In this document: positions 31,201 through 42,924 of the stretch, one piece after another | Numbering within the stretch: position 1 is the stretch's first letter | Layout of the letters: every line of letters starts with the position of its first letter | Assembly (NCBI GenBank): GCA_010015745.1 | Contig: ML978230.1 | Coordinates: forward strand, 1 to 64,000 | Origin: Setomelanomma holmii | Lineage: Eukaryota > Ascomycota > Dothideomycetes > Pleosporales > Phaeosphaeriaceae | Direction: 5' to 3' | Length of the DNA: 64,000 bases | The notes under the pieces: model-generated | The model's input: the letters and a program-made list of their open reading frames with translations, nothing else | Told to the model about the DNA's origin: nothing | Databases searched by the model: none | Translations under genes and position numbers: made by a program

Positions 31201-32253
31201 GTCATGAGAAACACGCTTGTGGTGCCGTCGAGCGCGGTACTTGTGCGAGTATCCGGGTCGCACAGGCAAATTAGCTCCTCATGGCTGTGGTTCCCTCTAT
31301 GCTGGTGGTCAAGGTGGTCCACCAGGCCTGTCCGCGTCAGAGCGCACCCATCAGCTCCCCCAGCGCGCTTTCCTGGTTATCACTTTAGTCGCACCCGTCC
31401 CCAAGTCCAACAGACTTCCTCCCCTCCACACCCTCTTCTGCCCACCGCATCTGCATACGCTCCGTGCCGCTCCCTCCACGCCCAACTGCCACTCTGCTGC
31501 CGTGTCGCTCGTCGCGCGCCTCCTTTCCTGTGCCAGAAGATCTGACGACACTCGCCGTTCTGCCCTGGTGCCACAGCCCCTGCTGATTCGCCAGTGCAAA
31601 TCCGACTACGGGCGATCCGAGCTTCGCAACTCGAGTCCAGCGCCCAAAAGCCCCTCCGTCAGCTCCCATCATTGGTCTCCACGCCCGTTTTCACTCTCAA
31701 AAAATCTCCCAATTACCACTGCAGCCGTCGCTGCATGCGCATTCCTTAACATCCCGACAGCCCTCTAGTGCGCAGCAGCCAGCATCTATTTGACCATTTC
31801 CCGTCGCCGCGTCCTGGCCCCATATCACGTCCAGCCCGCTGTTGCCCTGTTGCTGCGCTCGCCTTGTCGCGGATCCCACTGCTTGCTCCCACACGCCGCA
31901 CCTGTAATCCGCACGTACTTGGACGCCTGCGCGCACACTGCAGCCTGCCTCGAATCCATCACTTCCCGTCTGACCTTGCAGCGCGCCAACCGGCCGCTTT
32001 TTCGTGTGCGATTGCGCCCTGCAACTCGCGCCCGCTAAAAGTTGACTTGGGCATAACGACGTTTCGAAGCTGTTTTACACCCACGCAGCCTGTCTTCCTC
32101 GCCGCACTCACCATTACTCGGACCGGAACCTGACGCATCTGGCTTAAATCCTAAGATTGTCGCATTCGCTTGCCTGTCCCGTCCCGAATCGCCTCGACCG
32201 CCCGCTCTTTGTCCTCAACACGGCGCCGCAATACCGTGACCACAAAGGAAGAA
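31201..32253 (+). promoter_or_regulatory. likely promoter and long pyrimidine-rich leader of scw1/whi3-like gene
   Basis: Rich in C and CT runs on the plus strand, typical of fungal promoters and leaders of highly regulated genes. Several ATGs precede the proposed start, including a 5-codon uORF (ATG 31735, TAA 31747-31749). The main frame is open upstream to 32170 but without an ATG. Transcript start is not known. Confidence 0.4.
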
Positions 32254-33981
32254 ATGGCCGGTGGGCCTAGTCCGAGCAGCACGAGTCCCTCGAACCTCTC
32301 CAACAGCCCGTTTTTGCACGGGTCTCTTAGCAGTTCCACCTCCTCCTCGCCGCCCAAGCCCTTTTCCTCGCAGAACACTATGACTGCAGAGGTCTTCTCT
32401 GCCTCGCATCCGTACGGCATGTCGGGCGCATTCGGAGAGCGCAGACCACTAGAGAAGAACGGTCTTTCTATGCTTTCATCGCTCAGCGACGCCGAAAACG
32501 GCACTGACAGCAAGAGTCGTCATGCCATCTTCATGCGCAAGCTACCCAGCAACAGCGATCGCGAGGCTGTGCGCAACATCTTGCTGTTCGCCAAAGATCT
32601 CGTAGACTGTGAGATGGTTCCGCAGTCCAGGCTCAACGACGATAAAGGATTTGCCGCAGCCATTGCCCACTTTCAGACGTATGAAGGCGCAAAGGAGGCG
32701 CGTGACCTCTTGAATGGAAAGCGCAATGCTACGAATGATGCGACCCTCATTGTGGACTTGATGCAAGATGCGCTTCCTGGTGCCATCGGATCGCGACGCA
32801 ACACAGTCGACAGCGCATCTACGCGACAGGGATCTATTGCAACTGGGATCGCCGGCGCTACCACGAACGGTCGTCAATCGTCACGATATAACGGGACATT
32901 CCAAAATATGGAGAAGATGTCCCCACCTAACGGAACCCCGGGCCTTGGCAATGGAGAATTTCCAGTGTCGAACCTCTTCTCGCCGACATCTCCTGTCAAC
33001 ACTTCTTTCACGAGCCGGAACCTCGGCAAATCTGTGATCAACGACGAGGCTGACGACGATGATGGTCTGCTCAACGACCCACTCGGTTACGCCACAGGTG
33101 GACCTCCTGCGCAATCTAGCATCCAGCGCAGAGCCACGAATCCCAACCCGTCCATACCCGTGTCACGATTTGCATCCTTGTCCTTGAACACGAATGGCGT
33201 CAACGGCATGAGCTCCCCACCACTGCAAAACTATGCGTCCCCTCGCTCTGCAGCTAATATGCAGTCACCCGGCAACTTGTCGGCTATGTCGCCGCACACC
33301 ATTCCATCTGCTCTCAGCCAGACACCGAGTGGAGGCTACCAACAGTACTCACAACAACACTTCCCACGACCAACCTACCCTCCAGTGAACCCGGCAGATC
33401 AAAATCCGCCATGCAATACCCTCTATGTCGGCAACTTACCCATGGATACCTCAGAAGATGAGCTCAAAGCTGTTTTCTCGAAGCAGCGCGGATACAAGCG
33501 ACTCTGTTTCCGAACGAAACAGAATGGCCCGATGTGCTTTGTTGAATTTGAGGACACATCATTCGCCACAAAAGCCCTGAATGAGCTGTACGGGTATATG
33601 CTCCATAACAGCGTCAAGGGCGGCATTCGATTGAGCTTCTCAAAGAACCCTCTAGGAGTTCGAAGTGGCCAGAACGGGAGCATGGGCCCATCGTCAGCAA
33701 TCACTCCAACAACCCCTTTGTCTGGGTTTGGCAGCAATGTGGCAGCCCCCCCAGGTTTCTCGACTGCCACAGGACCGCCACCTGGACTACAGGCACCTCC
33801 AGGTTTATCGACCCCTGGTCATATCTCGGGCCCCTCCGGCTACAACGTGTATGCCAATGGCGGATTTGGCATGGGCCATAATGACATGGGAAGCCCTCTG
33901 CGGCAGCCGCTCACCAGCGCCTCTGGCAATGGCTTTGGGACCATGGCCGGCGGCTATTCTTCCTATATGATGGGACGTTAG
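32254..33981 (+). CDS. scw1: RNA-binding protein of the Scw1/Whi3 family
   Basis: Intronless, 575 residues from ATG 32254 (first ATG in frame). A degenerate RRM-like region lies at about 90-172 (HAIFMRKLPSNSDREAV). A canonical RRM lies at about 386-470: NTLYVGNLP (RNP2), GYKRLCFRTKQ, GPMCFVEFED (RNP1) and GGIRLSFSKNPLG. These are the strongly conserved signatures of S. pombe Scw1 and S. cerevisiae Whi3. Low-complexity Ser/Asn/Pro linkers and a Pro/Gly-rich tail with repeated P-P-G-(F/L) units suggest a condensate-forming protein. Homologues bind mRNAs of cell-cycle and cell-wall genes. Confidence 0.9.
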   Translation: MAGGPSPSSTSPSNLSNSPFLHGSLSSSTSSSPPKPFSSQNTMTAEVFSASHPYGMSGAFGERRPLEKNGLSMLSSLSDAENGTDSKSRHAIFMRKLPSNSDREAVRNILLFAKDLVDCEMVPQSRLNDDKGFAAAIAHFQTYEGAKEARDLLNGKRNATNDATLIVDLMQDALPGAIGSRRNTVDSASTRQGSIATGIAGATTNGRQSSRYNGTFQNMEKMSPPNGTPGLGNGEFPVSNLFSPTSPVNTSFTSRNLGKSVINDEADDDDGLLNDPLGYATGGPPAQSSIQRRATNPNPSIPVSRFASLSLNTNGVNGMSSPPLQNYASPRSAANMQSPGNLSAMSPHTIPSALSQTPSGGYQQYSQQHFPRPTYPPVNPADQNPPCNTLYVGNLPMDTSEDELKAVFSKQRGYKRLCFRTKQNGPMCFVEFEDTSFATKALNELYGYMLHNSVKGGIRLSFSKNPLGVRSGQNGSMGPSSAITPTTPLSGFGSNVAAPPGFSTATGPPPGLQAPPGLSTPGHISGPSGYNVYANGGFGMGHNDMGSPLRQPLTSASGNGFGTMAGGYSSYMMGR

Positions 33982-35359
33982 GATCACCCCCCCCTCCTAA
34001 CCCAACGCAAATACGACGTCCACGAGAGCGAAACCACCAGAGAGATTGAAGTCATAGTCTGCTATGCCGTTACGAGTGATGATCGGAGTTTGGGGGTGTT
34101 ACCATCACTGCGCATTTGCAAAACTCATATCACATCTATTGCCGCGTTATATCCTGTCACTTCAGTCATTGCGAAGGTGTTGAGTTGTTTGTTTTACATT
34201 TGGCTTCATTTCTTCATTTGAGCAAAGGGCATTGGACTCGGCGCGGAACATGTTCAGGATGGTTGACGTCCGTTGGGATGTGGACTATATTTCCAGCATA
34301 CAGCGATGATTCCCCCTTGCGCGTTGTCAACTTGATTACATGGTCGCGGGAGCTGGCGTTCGGAGATGGGTCAGGTTTTCTACACATTTCGCTTCTCCTT
34401 ACGATGGCTTTCATGTCGTCGTGCCCGCAGCATCTCGTGGTCTCAGTCTGGACTGGAGCAATCAGAATCTAACGGGCCGGTACGGGCACAGAATTGTTCG
34501 TACATTGTTTGCATTCTTTTGGTCGTGTATTCTTCTTTCACACATCGACCGCATGCGTGGTAGGCTTGCACACATGGTATGGCGCTCAAGATGTTTGCTT
34601 GCACATGGCTTTGGCTTGGTCACGTTGGTGGGACATTACATGTCATGGGGCTGTTGTTGCATGGTGGTTGTGTTGAAATATCCTGTTTCACCCTCGACAA
34701 TTTCTTTCGGGTTGGATCACTACACAGTAGATGCGCATGGAAAGGCTCCGCGGCATATTGGAGCTCGGCGCCATTCTGTCCTTACAGCATTTCTCCAAGC
34801 ATATTTATATTCTGTGGGCGTTAGGCCTTCCAATACCACCTTCTTCCTATTCATCTACACTTAGCTTTAAACATTACCCAATCCCTAATAAAGGTCATCA
34901 TCCTTACCCATGAACTTAGCACATGACCATCGTTTTGAGTTGGCGATCGTTACTGTTTCCCATTTATATCGTCGGTACCATCCCACGTGGCTTTGTGAGA
35001 GATGACGCTGGCTTGCAGCAATGAAACGGTGCCTGAGTGACAAGCGTGCAGATCTTGCCGCTGTCGGGACTTCTAGAAGCAGAACAACTTCCAAAGGCAC
35101 GATAGCCTCTGGACAGGGTGGTCTGGCAATCAATCTCTGCAGTGTGATCTCCTGGTCGAACAACAGGACCTTGATTGGGTGCCGCAATATGCGGTGCCGC
35201 CAAGGGGCTAGCTTCGAACTAGCTTAGTGCTGGATCTTTTTTCGAGCTCGCGGCATCGTGAACAGCAAACACCACCACGAGACCTCGCACTTGCAGTGGA
35301 CCTGCTTATCCTCCTTCGTCCCAGCTTTATCAATGCGGTAGCATGCAACAGACTAGAAC
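33982..35359. other. intergenic: 3' region of scw1-like gene and promoter of mS45
   Basis: About 1.4 kb. Short overlapping frames around 34340-34870 are T/G-rich and look like 3' UTR. I see no gene. Confidence 0.5.
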
Positions 35360-36813
35360 ATGCCTCCTCGGTTACGCTCCTGCAATCTTTCGCCCTCCAC
35401 CGCATCATCTCCCATCTCCTCCAACGCATCCGTCCGACCTCAGTGCATCTCACAACCTGCGCGATCATTGCGTGAATTTTCACAATCACCATGTCCCCAA
35501 ACAACACTACGACGGCGGAGGTTTTATGAGTGGATGAATGGGCCCGGGCGGCAATTGAAGGAGCCGCTGCCAAGCTCGACGAATTACCTGGGAGCATACG
35601 ACAGATATGGAAACCTCGTTCGGGCTGGCCCGGGCTGGTCAAGGGAGAAGGCCAAGCAAGCTGCTGGAGGTGAAGATCAGCCAGCAATGAAGGTCGAAGA
35701 GGTGAAGGCCGACACAGACGCCGACGGCGAGGCAACAAAAGTGCCGGAGGGACAAGAAGACCTCGATGCCTTAGAGAAGGCCATTCGGGAAGGAGAAGCA
35801 GAAGAGAAGGAAGCCAAGACGCCACCAAAAGATGAGGAACATGACTCGAAGCTGCCGCCAGAGACCGCAGAGGATCTGCGGCCATTCCCACTTAACCAGT
35901 ACTTTCGAAGTCAACCTGTCTTGAGTGAAGACCTACGAGAAGCCATATATCAGCGCGTTAAGCGTGACGGAGCGACAGTATCACTGGCTAGTGTGGAATT
36001 TGGTGTTAGCAATGAGCGCGTGGGTGCTGTTGTGCGGCTGAAGCAGATGGAGAAGGAATGGGTCGCACAGGTACGTTCATTTCCCGCCCTTCCACCCCAT
36101 GACATGATGAGACAGCTTCAAAATTCGATTAGTCTTGAAGACACCTACATGGTTACAAAAACAAGTCATGCTCTTGCTGAACGTCAAACCATATTTCGAC
36201 TTTTGCCACAACACCATGTGATGGGACACTCGCTGATTTTCATCATCAGGGCAAACACCTCGCGATCCCGTACTCCAAGGCCGTACTTGACATGCTACCT
36301 ACGACGCCATACGTCGACTCCATTAAGCCCGCGAATAAAGGCAAACGACCAATCACACACGAACCTATCAACGATCTCATTGTCCATCCTGCCACACGCC
36401 AACAACTCTTCGTCCCCGTCTCAGAATCCCGACATTTCACACGTGTCGACGCTGGAAAGGCTTTCGACAACAATCTACAGCCAGCCGATGCACGCATCCC
36501 CCATCCCGAGCTCGTCCAAGCCGAGCGTGAACTCGCACAAGGTCTCAGTTTCGAAGAGCGACGAAGACTAGCCGAAGAGCGCCTCGCGAAGGAGCAAGCC
36601 GAGAAACGACGAATAGAAGAGAAGAAGCAAGAAGAAATACGTGCACAGAAGGTCGTTCCGCAACGGAGATGGGATTTTGTGTTCAAGGATGTCAGTGTCG
36701 ATGCTGTAGGACGAGATGGACGGAGTCACAAAGGTGTGGGCTGGCGGTATGGCGTACCGCATGATGATAGGAAGAAGAGCGTTGTTAAGATACCTACCAA
36801 GGTGGAGGCATGA
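35360..36813 (+). CDS. mitochondrial small-subunit ribosomal protein, Bot1/mS45 (Mrps35) family
   Basis: Two exons, 35360-36070 and 36250-36813, giving 424 residues; the 179-nt intron is GT-AG and phase 0. The N-terminus is Arg/Ser-rich with few acidic residues, a probable mitochondrial presequence. The conserved core is FRSQPVLSEDLREAIYQRVKRDG, then VSLASVEFGVSNERVGAVVRLKQMEKEW, and after the intron GKHLAIPYSKAVLDMLP, matching the Bot1p domain of fungal mitoribosomal regulators. The C-terminal half has a charged helix rich in Glu/Arg/Lys and ends RRWDFVFKDVSVDAVG. The acidic segment at about 110-165 is a low-complexity linker. Confidence 0.85.
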
Positions 36814-37626
36814 GCATCTACTGTCTATCTTGGTGCTTGTATGATATGTATATGATCAATCACTGGATACCCAAGTCCACCAGAACACCATTGCAAGTAA
36901 TGAGTCTGAAGCCCGAGTATTTCAGCATGAGCATGTGGAGATGACCATTGTGGATTACTCATCTTGCCCAACTCTGATCTGGACATGTCTCCTCGTGTTG
37001 CTCACCGTTCACTTCAGCCTTCCCTGCGATGGTTGATCATCTTGGTTATACGCCCAGCGCCCTGCATATGGGTTGTCCCGCTCATGCCCGCTTTACCCAC
37101 GATTTCCATTACTCATAGGGCTGATCACATGCAGTCTAGCATCACGAATATCAACGTTGCACCATCACTTCCGGTGAATCAGACTGTCGTGCGTGAGAAT
37201 GCAATTGGCTCCAACCTTACATTCACTGCTGTCCTTGCTACATAATATATAATCGCATGAATGATCACGCAGCATCCTCACCGATCCGGGAGAAAAACTT
37301 CCGCTCCTGTCAGCATGCTGCAGGGTGTACTACAGGTTCGGCGTTGAGCTCCGAGGCTGCAGCTTGCATGCGGGCTGATGCAGATGGCCAATGCGTAAAT
37401 CGCGATTGTTTGCCCATGTTCGCGATATGCAGATGTTGCAGGAATGGTGCGACAGGGGGCATGCTGTGTTGTGTGGATGGACAACGTTGGGCCATGGCTC
37501 GAAGCCGCAACGCAACAGAAGCTGATCAGAAGGGTATTGTGCATCGTGATACCATGCCCGCATCTGCGCATTGATGTCGCGAGCGAAAGAAGATCATCGC
37601 GTTTCTCCGTCTCCTTATACCCTGCC
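36814..37626. other. intergenic between convergent genes
   Basis: About 810 bases holding both 3' ends. Overlapping short frames at 37257-37574 and on the other strand have no recognisable content. Confidence 0.5.
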
Positions 37627-38297
37627 TCACCGGTACTGCACCTTTTGACCCCCTCTCTTCTCCATCTTCGCCTGCCTCTTGCTCGTCGCGGCCCCAGGCT
37701 GTGGTACGCCCGCTGCATCCGTGTAGCCCCCACGCATGCCGGTGTACATTCCCCACGCCGCATATGCGCTGTACGCAGGTATGACTGCCCATAGCCACCA
37801 TGCCTTGTCTCCGATCAGCGCGGCGAAGAAGATACAGCCGTAGCTCCAGTATACAATGTCCCACATGTACTCGGTCAGGCCTTTGGCTTCGAGGTCGGCG
37901 CCGGCGCGCTTGATGCTGCCGTTGGAGTCGAGGGCGGGGCGGGATTGCGATTCGAAGACGAATTGGATGAGGAGTTGGGGCGCGGAGAAGAGGAGGTATA
38001 GGATGAGGGAGCGCCGGGTGAAGGAGGAGCGGAAGATGAGGGCGCGGAGGAGCCAGAAGAGGGCGTGGATGAAGAGGGTGAGGTAGAGGGTTTGGGTGAG
38101 GCGCGTAGTGTTGGAGGCGGCAAGGGTTTTAGTAGCTTTCTGCATCTTTGTTAGCTATAGTGTTCAATGAGAAGAGTAGCTTCAGGTTGATCCACTGTGT
38201 TGTCTCATGTATGTGACTGGGAAGTGTGCGTTGCCGTGGGAAGTCTGAACGCAAGTGGGATGACATGTAAGGACAAATATGAACGTACCTGCGCCAT
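37627..38297 (-). CDS. SND2: Snd2/TMEM208-type ER membrane protein (DUF788)
   Basis: Two exons: a 9-nt first exon at 38289-38297 (M-A-Q) and 37627-38139, giving 173 residues. The tiny exon was chosen because it restores the family-typical start MAQKATKTLAASN. Alternatively translation starts at the ATG at 38145 inside the intron. Hydrophobic segments lie near residues 18-38, 46-62, 95-110 and 112-130. Family signatures are FRSSFTRRSLILYLLFSAP, GADLEAKGLTEYMWDIVYW and GDKAWWLWAVIPAYSAY. In yeast Snd2 helps post-translational targeting to the ER; TMEM208 is the animal counterpart. Confidence 0.85.
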
Positions 38298-38866
38298 GTC
38301 GACCAATTGGTGTGAGCGACTTCAGTCGTTCTTCTCCCCAGTGTAGAGCTCCAATCAGCCAAATTCGAATGCTCGATTTAGAGGATATCAAAATTCGATG
38401 TCGATGGTGAATGTGCGGTGACGTCGAGTGCGATGGGAGTCTTTCGGCGCCAGGGCGATGCCTGCGCGTTGGTTGGCTCACGTGGTCGCGCTCTTGCATG
38501 CACAACAAGCGCGAGCAACTTCACGTCGACGGCAACACGCACAACAACCTCAGCGCGCCCCATCTCGACCCACCGCAGCTGCCCGCGACACAAGCTGCCC
38601 TCTAATATGGTCGCCTAATACAACTCACCTGCACCCTCAGCTGCGCGTCGGGCCTGTTTGCCAATTTGCTTTGTCGAACATCCGGAAGCGTCACCTAGCA
38701 ACGACATCGACGTCCACCCAGACACGCCTTCCACACGACTTTGTAGCCCGCGCACCTTTACCTTGCCGCTCCCATGACGATACGACCGTGACCGTAACCT
38801 TGATCATCCTCCCCGCTCTCCACCCTTTGGCGCTGGTCACCGCGATCATTACAACACCCGCCCGCC
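38298..38866. promoter_or_regulatory. shared 569-bp bidirectional promoter region (SND2 / APC3)
   Basis: Lies between two divergent start codons. CA- and CG-rich with no coding content. Individual sites were not identified. Confidence 0.45.
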
Positions 38867-41403
38867 ATGTCGCCGCCGCCATCGGGCGTGAACGCCCAGC
38901 TACGGCAGCTGATACACTACCACCTCGATAACGGCTTCTTGGAGAATGCCGTCTTCCTTGCCGGCCGCCTACATGCTCTCGAGCCTCGCAGCGCAGACGC
39001 CTCACATCTCATAGCGCTTTGTAATCTGCGCTTGGGCCGGTACAAAGCCGCATTCGACTACTCCAAGTCAAAAGGCTTGCAGTCGCAACATCTTGGATGT
39101 GCATACATATTTGCGCAAGCGTGTTTAGCTCTCGAGAAGTACGATCTGGGTGCTCAGGCGCTTGAGAAAGCTCGGAATCTTTGGGCTGGTCGCAACCACT
39201 GGAGTAAGCGCGTCGTGGCGGCTAATTGTGGGAGGAGACACTGACTTTGGCAGACAAACACTCGGAGACATCAAGACGACACGTACCCGATGCCGCCGCG
39301 TGTTATTGCATGTTAGGCAAGCTCTACGCTGCGCATGGCGACACACAGAAGGCGATTGACAACTTTGTCGCTTCGCTCAAGATCAACTCGTTCATGTGGG
39401 ATGCCTTCACCGGCCTTTGCGACCTCGGTGCACTGGTTCGCCCGCACAACATCTTCAAAATCACTCCAGACATGCTAGCATCAATACCACATGGGCCGCA
39501 AAATGGAGGTGTTCCGTCCAGCGTACCATCACAAGAACCTCCAGACATTCGGAATCCTTTTGTATCAACCCCCGAAGTCGACCCTTTTAATCCTTCATCT
39601 CGACAGGTAGGCGACGTTGGACTCAACCTGGGAGGCTCAAATCTGCTTTCACGGCTGAATGGGAGCCATCCCATCACAAATGGAACAGGGCCAACATGCC
39701 AAAATGTTGAGACGCCCATCGCGAATGGTCAAGACTACCATGACGAGGATGTCATGATGGGTGAAGCAGGAGGTCCAGTAATGAACGAGCAGGGAGTTGA
39801 CATTACTCAAGCACCGGCGAGGAAGACTAGACCCAACTTTCATGCAACGGAAGAACCACCGAGAATGCGTCCCATCACCTCGCGGTCGCGGACGAAGACG
39901 ATTCCAGAGTCGGATCAAACAGACATTCCACGGCCGATCAACCAGAATGGTCATAAGAGGACTGTGTCAGGTCATTCGACACAACATGTCCAGCTTTCGA
40001 ACGCACAGGCGAACGATCCCACCGCAGCCCCACCGCGAAGGAGCGTCAGATTGCTGAACTCAGTCACCCAGACAGTCCGAGGGACGAGTCGTCTAGCGAA
40101 CGCGTCCAGCAAAGATCCAGAAACGAAGGAGCGGAGAGAGCTCCGCAAGATGAAGGCAACGGGAACTAAGGGTAAGACCGGCATGACATCGACCGTAGGT
40201 AGGGTCGTTAGTGGAAACCGAAAGCCACCAATAGACATCTCCGATTCGAAACCGGACTCCAGGCCAGCGAGCGCAGCTGCATTCAATGCTCCACCACCGC
40301 GGATGGCACCACCAGCCGACACTGCACGAGAGCAGGAGGCTCTGACCTGGTCACTAGGCCTGTTGCTGAAGATTGGCTCGGGGTACAAGCATCTGAGCAG
40401 ATTCGATTCGCGGAAAGCTTTGGAAGCATTCGCGGCGGTGCCGACTGGTCAACGCGAGACTCCATGGGTGCTTGCGCAGATGGGCAAGGCTTGTTACGAG
40501 CGGGGAGACTATCTGGAGGCTGAAAATGTCTTCAAGAAGATCCGGGAGAAGGCGCCATCTTGGATGGAGCACATGGAAGTCTACTCGAACACGCTGTGGC
40601 AGCTGAGGCGAGAGGTGCCGTTGAGTCATCTTGCGCATACACTGATGGACCAGGATCGTCTTTCACCGCAGGCATGGTGCGCTCTAGGCAACGCAAACTC
40701 ACTGGACCGACAACACGACGATGCCATTAGATGCTTCAGTCGAGCCACGCAGCTGGATCCGAAGTTTGCCTATGCTTTCACATTGCAAGGTCACGAACAT
40801 GTCACCAACGAGGAATTCGACAAAGCCATGGCGGCATTCCGAGGCGCGACGAGCGCCGACCATCGACATTACAATGGATGGTATGGCCTGGGCAATGTGT
40901 ACGAGCGACTGGGCAAATTCGATGTGGCGGAGAAGCATTACCGCGAAGCAGCACGTATCAATCCGAACAACGCTATGATTCTTGTACGGATTGGAATGGT
41001 AAGTGTATTGTTTTGGGCTCGGCTGGCAATGCTAACATGTATCCAGATGCTCGACCGCCTGAAGAAGACAGAGCCTGCCTTGATGCAATTCGAGTCAGCG
41101 CTCAAGCTCGATCCCATGTCGAAGAACGCCCGTTTCCGCAAAGCACAAGTCCTGCTCAAGCTTGAAGCACCCGAAGAGTCGCTTCAAGATCTGCTGGTGC
41201 TGAAGGACATCGCGCCGGACGATCCGAACGTTCACTTTATGCTTGGACGTTGCTACAAGAAGCTGCATGATCGCGCCAATGCGGTCCGACATCTAACGAT
41301 TGCGATGAATCTAGATCCCAAGAGCCACGGCATAGTGAAGGAGGTCCTGGAAAGCTTTGATCAGGAAGACGAGGGTGGATGGAGCAGCGAGGACGATCGA
41401 TGA
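38867..41403 (+). CDS. cdc27: anaphase-promoting complex subunit APC3/Cdc27
   Basis: Three exons: 38867-39203, 39254-40998 and 41047-41403, giving 812 residues. The N-terminal Apc3 domain (LIHYHLDNGFLENAVFLAGRL, DASHLIALCNLRLGRY, HVPDAAACYCMLGKLYAAHG) is followed by a long disordered linker, then tandem TPRs from about residue 450 to 800: ERGDYLEAENVFKKI, PQAWCALGNANSLD, KFAYAFTLQGHEHV, HYNGWYGLGNVYERLGK, NVHFMLGRCYKKL. The order of an N-terminal domain, a variable loop and C-terminal TPRs is the Cdc27/BimA/Nuc2 layout. The subunit scaffolds the APC/C ubiquitin ligase and binds activator IR tails. The last intron (40999-41046) is 48 nt and stop-free in frame. Confidence 0.93.
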
Positions 41404-42243
41404 TGAACTCGGGAAATGTATCACATCCGACGCTGCGAAGATTTCAACATCCACTTCTTCAAGAACGACCAAAAGGAACTTCATCCTTACCCACAAATGG
41501 TGTTCCTTTTGTGCGCCTCACACCACCCTACAACCCTCTATATACCCCATCCTCATCTTGCATTACCGGAGCATGAGAAGCGAAATGAACGTCTATACCT
41601 TTGCATATTGCATACCTTGCATCCCTGTGGCGTTTCGGAGCACACACACTTGGTAGAAATCTGCCCAGTTGGGCAGTAGTTGGATATGCATTGCTGGGTT
41701 TGGGTTTGCGGGGAGGAATATGATTACCATGATTGGATTGGATATCATCATTATGCCATGGTCAACATGAGAGGCATCAAGGGAGTGTACATTAGATAGC
41801 TGAATGCATTCGAATATCTTGATACCTTGTGTCATTGACATTCTTTACCCGTTATCATACGGACGTGTTCTTGTCGTCTCACAGCAATGCGATTCCATGC
41901 CCTGTTGCATCCCACATTCCCACTAGTTTACCGCCTCTTAGGCCAAGTCATGGTCACGCTCACTCCCGCGCCGTCGTAACACGAGATGAACACTGCTCGC
42001 AACTTACCTACTAATACATAATCCTCAATCTCAACACCAAGACACTATCTTGTAAGCACACCATCGCGCCGCACTAACAGCTCCAGCATATCACCACAAA
42101 CAAACAAGAACGCTGATTGCTGTGCGCATTCATTCAAGCAAAGACCAAGGACGGGCGAAGATGTACGAGAGCTGAGAACTGGGAGGATACAAACACCTCG
42201 CTCCTACGGTCCAACGACTGAAAGTGACAGTGGTACAAGGTAT
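41404..42243. other. 3' region of APC3 gene, no gene seen
   Basis: About 840 bases without recognisable coding content. Confidence 0.5.
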
Positions 42244-42600
42244 ATGCTGAGTATGTTGGATGATGAGTTGAAGACAAGACGTGTGGGTCCGAGAGAGAGA
42301 GGAAGAGGAGTATGTTCGGAATTGAGGGAGGGGTTGAGCAGGAGGAGGAGTGAGGATGGAATGGAAGGAGGGGGTCGGATGGGGATGTTTGGGGTGAGGA
42401 CGGAGGAACGGGATAGCGATGAGATGTGGGAGATTGGTGGCGAGTTGGAAAGAGGTGATGGCGAGATTGAGGGTAGCAAAGGGAGCGAGGCTGTCATTGA
42501 GGAAGCGAGGAGGGGAGAGAAGAGAAAGAGATCACCGAGCCGGGATGAAAACCACTTGGAGCAAGAGAAAGAAGCGATACCTACGGCAGGACTTCTGTAG
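42244..42600 (+). CDS. hypothetical charged protein in purine-rich tract
   Basis: 118 codons from ATG 42244, rich in Arg, Glu and Gly, with an EKRKRSPSRDE stretch that could be nuclear targeting. The plus strand is strongly purine-rich from 42285 to 42545, so the open frame may only reflect composition; the opposite strand is also open (Ser/Pro/Leu-rich). No family recognised. Confidence 0.25.
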   Translation: MLSMLDDELKTRRVGPRERGRGVCSELREGLSRRRSEDGMEGGGRMGMFGVRTEERDSDEMWEIGGELERGDGEIEGSKGSEAVIEEARRGEKRKRSPSRDENHLEQEKEAIPTAGLL

Positions 42601-42924
42601 ATGATGAGCACGGGTGGAAATTAGGGGACAAGAGATTTTGCTGGGGGGTCTAGTGGTGTAGCTGCAGAGAGAAGTTCCAGATCTTTGGGCACTAGTCATA
42701 TAAAACGCAGTGCCTTGAGGTTTCGTGCGCACAAGGTGTAGTGCCTACATCTGCCCTTTCAAGATATCGCAGTAAGTGGCCGTCTGAACCTGATATCTGT
42801 GATTTGCGTTCAGAGCTTTTGTGATTACGATGCCCGAAGACTATCGAATTCTCTGGTAGCGACTGACGAAGTGTGAACCTAAGGCTCATGGCCTGCTTTT
42901 AGTTCCCTATGTGTGGCTCCACCA

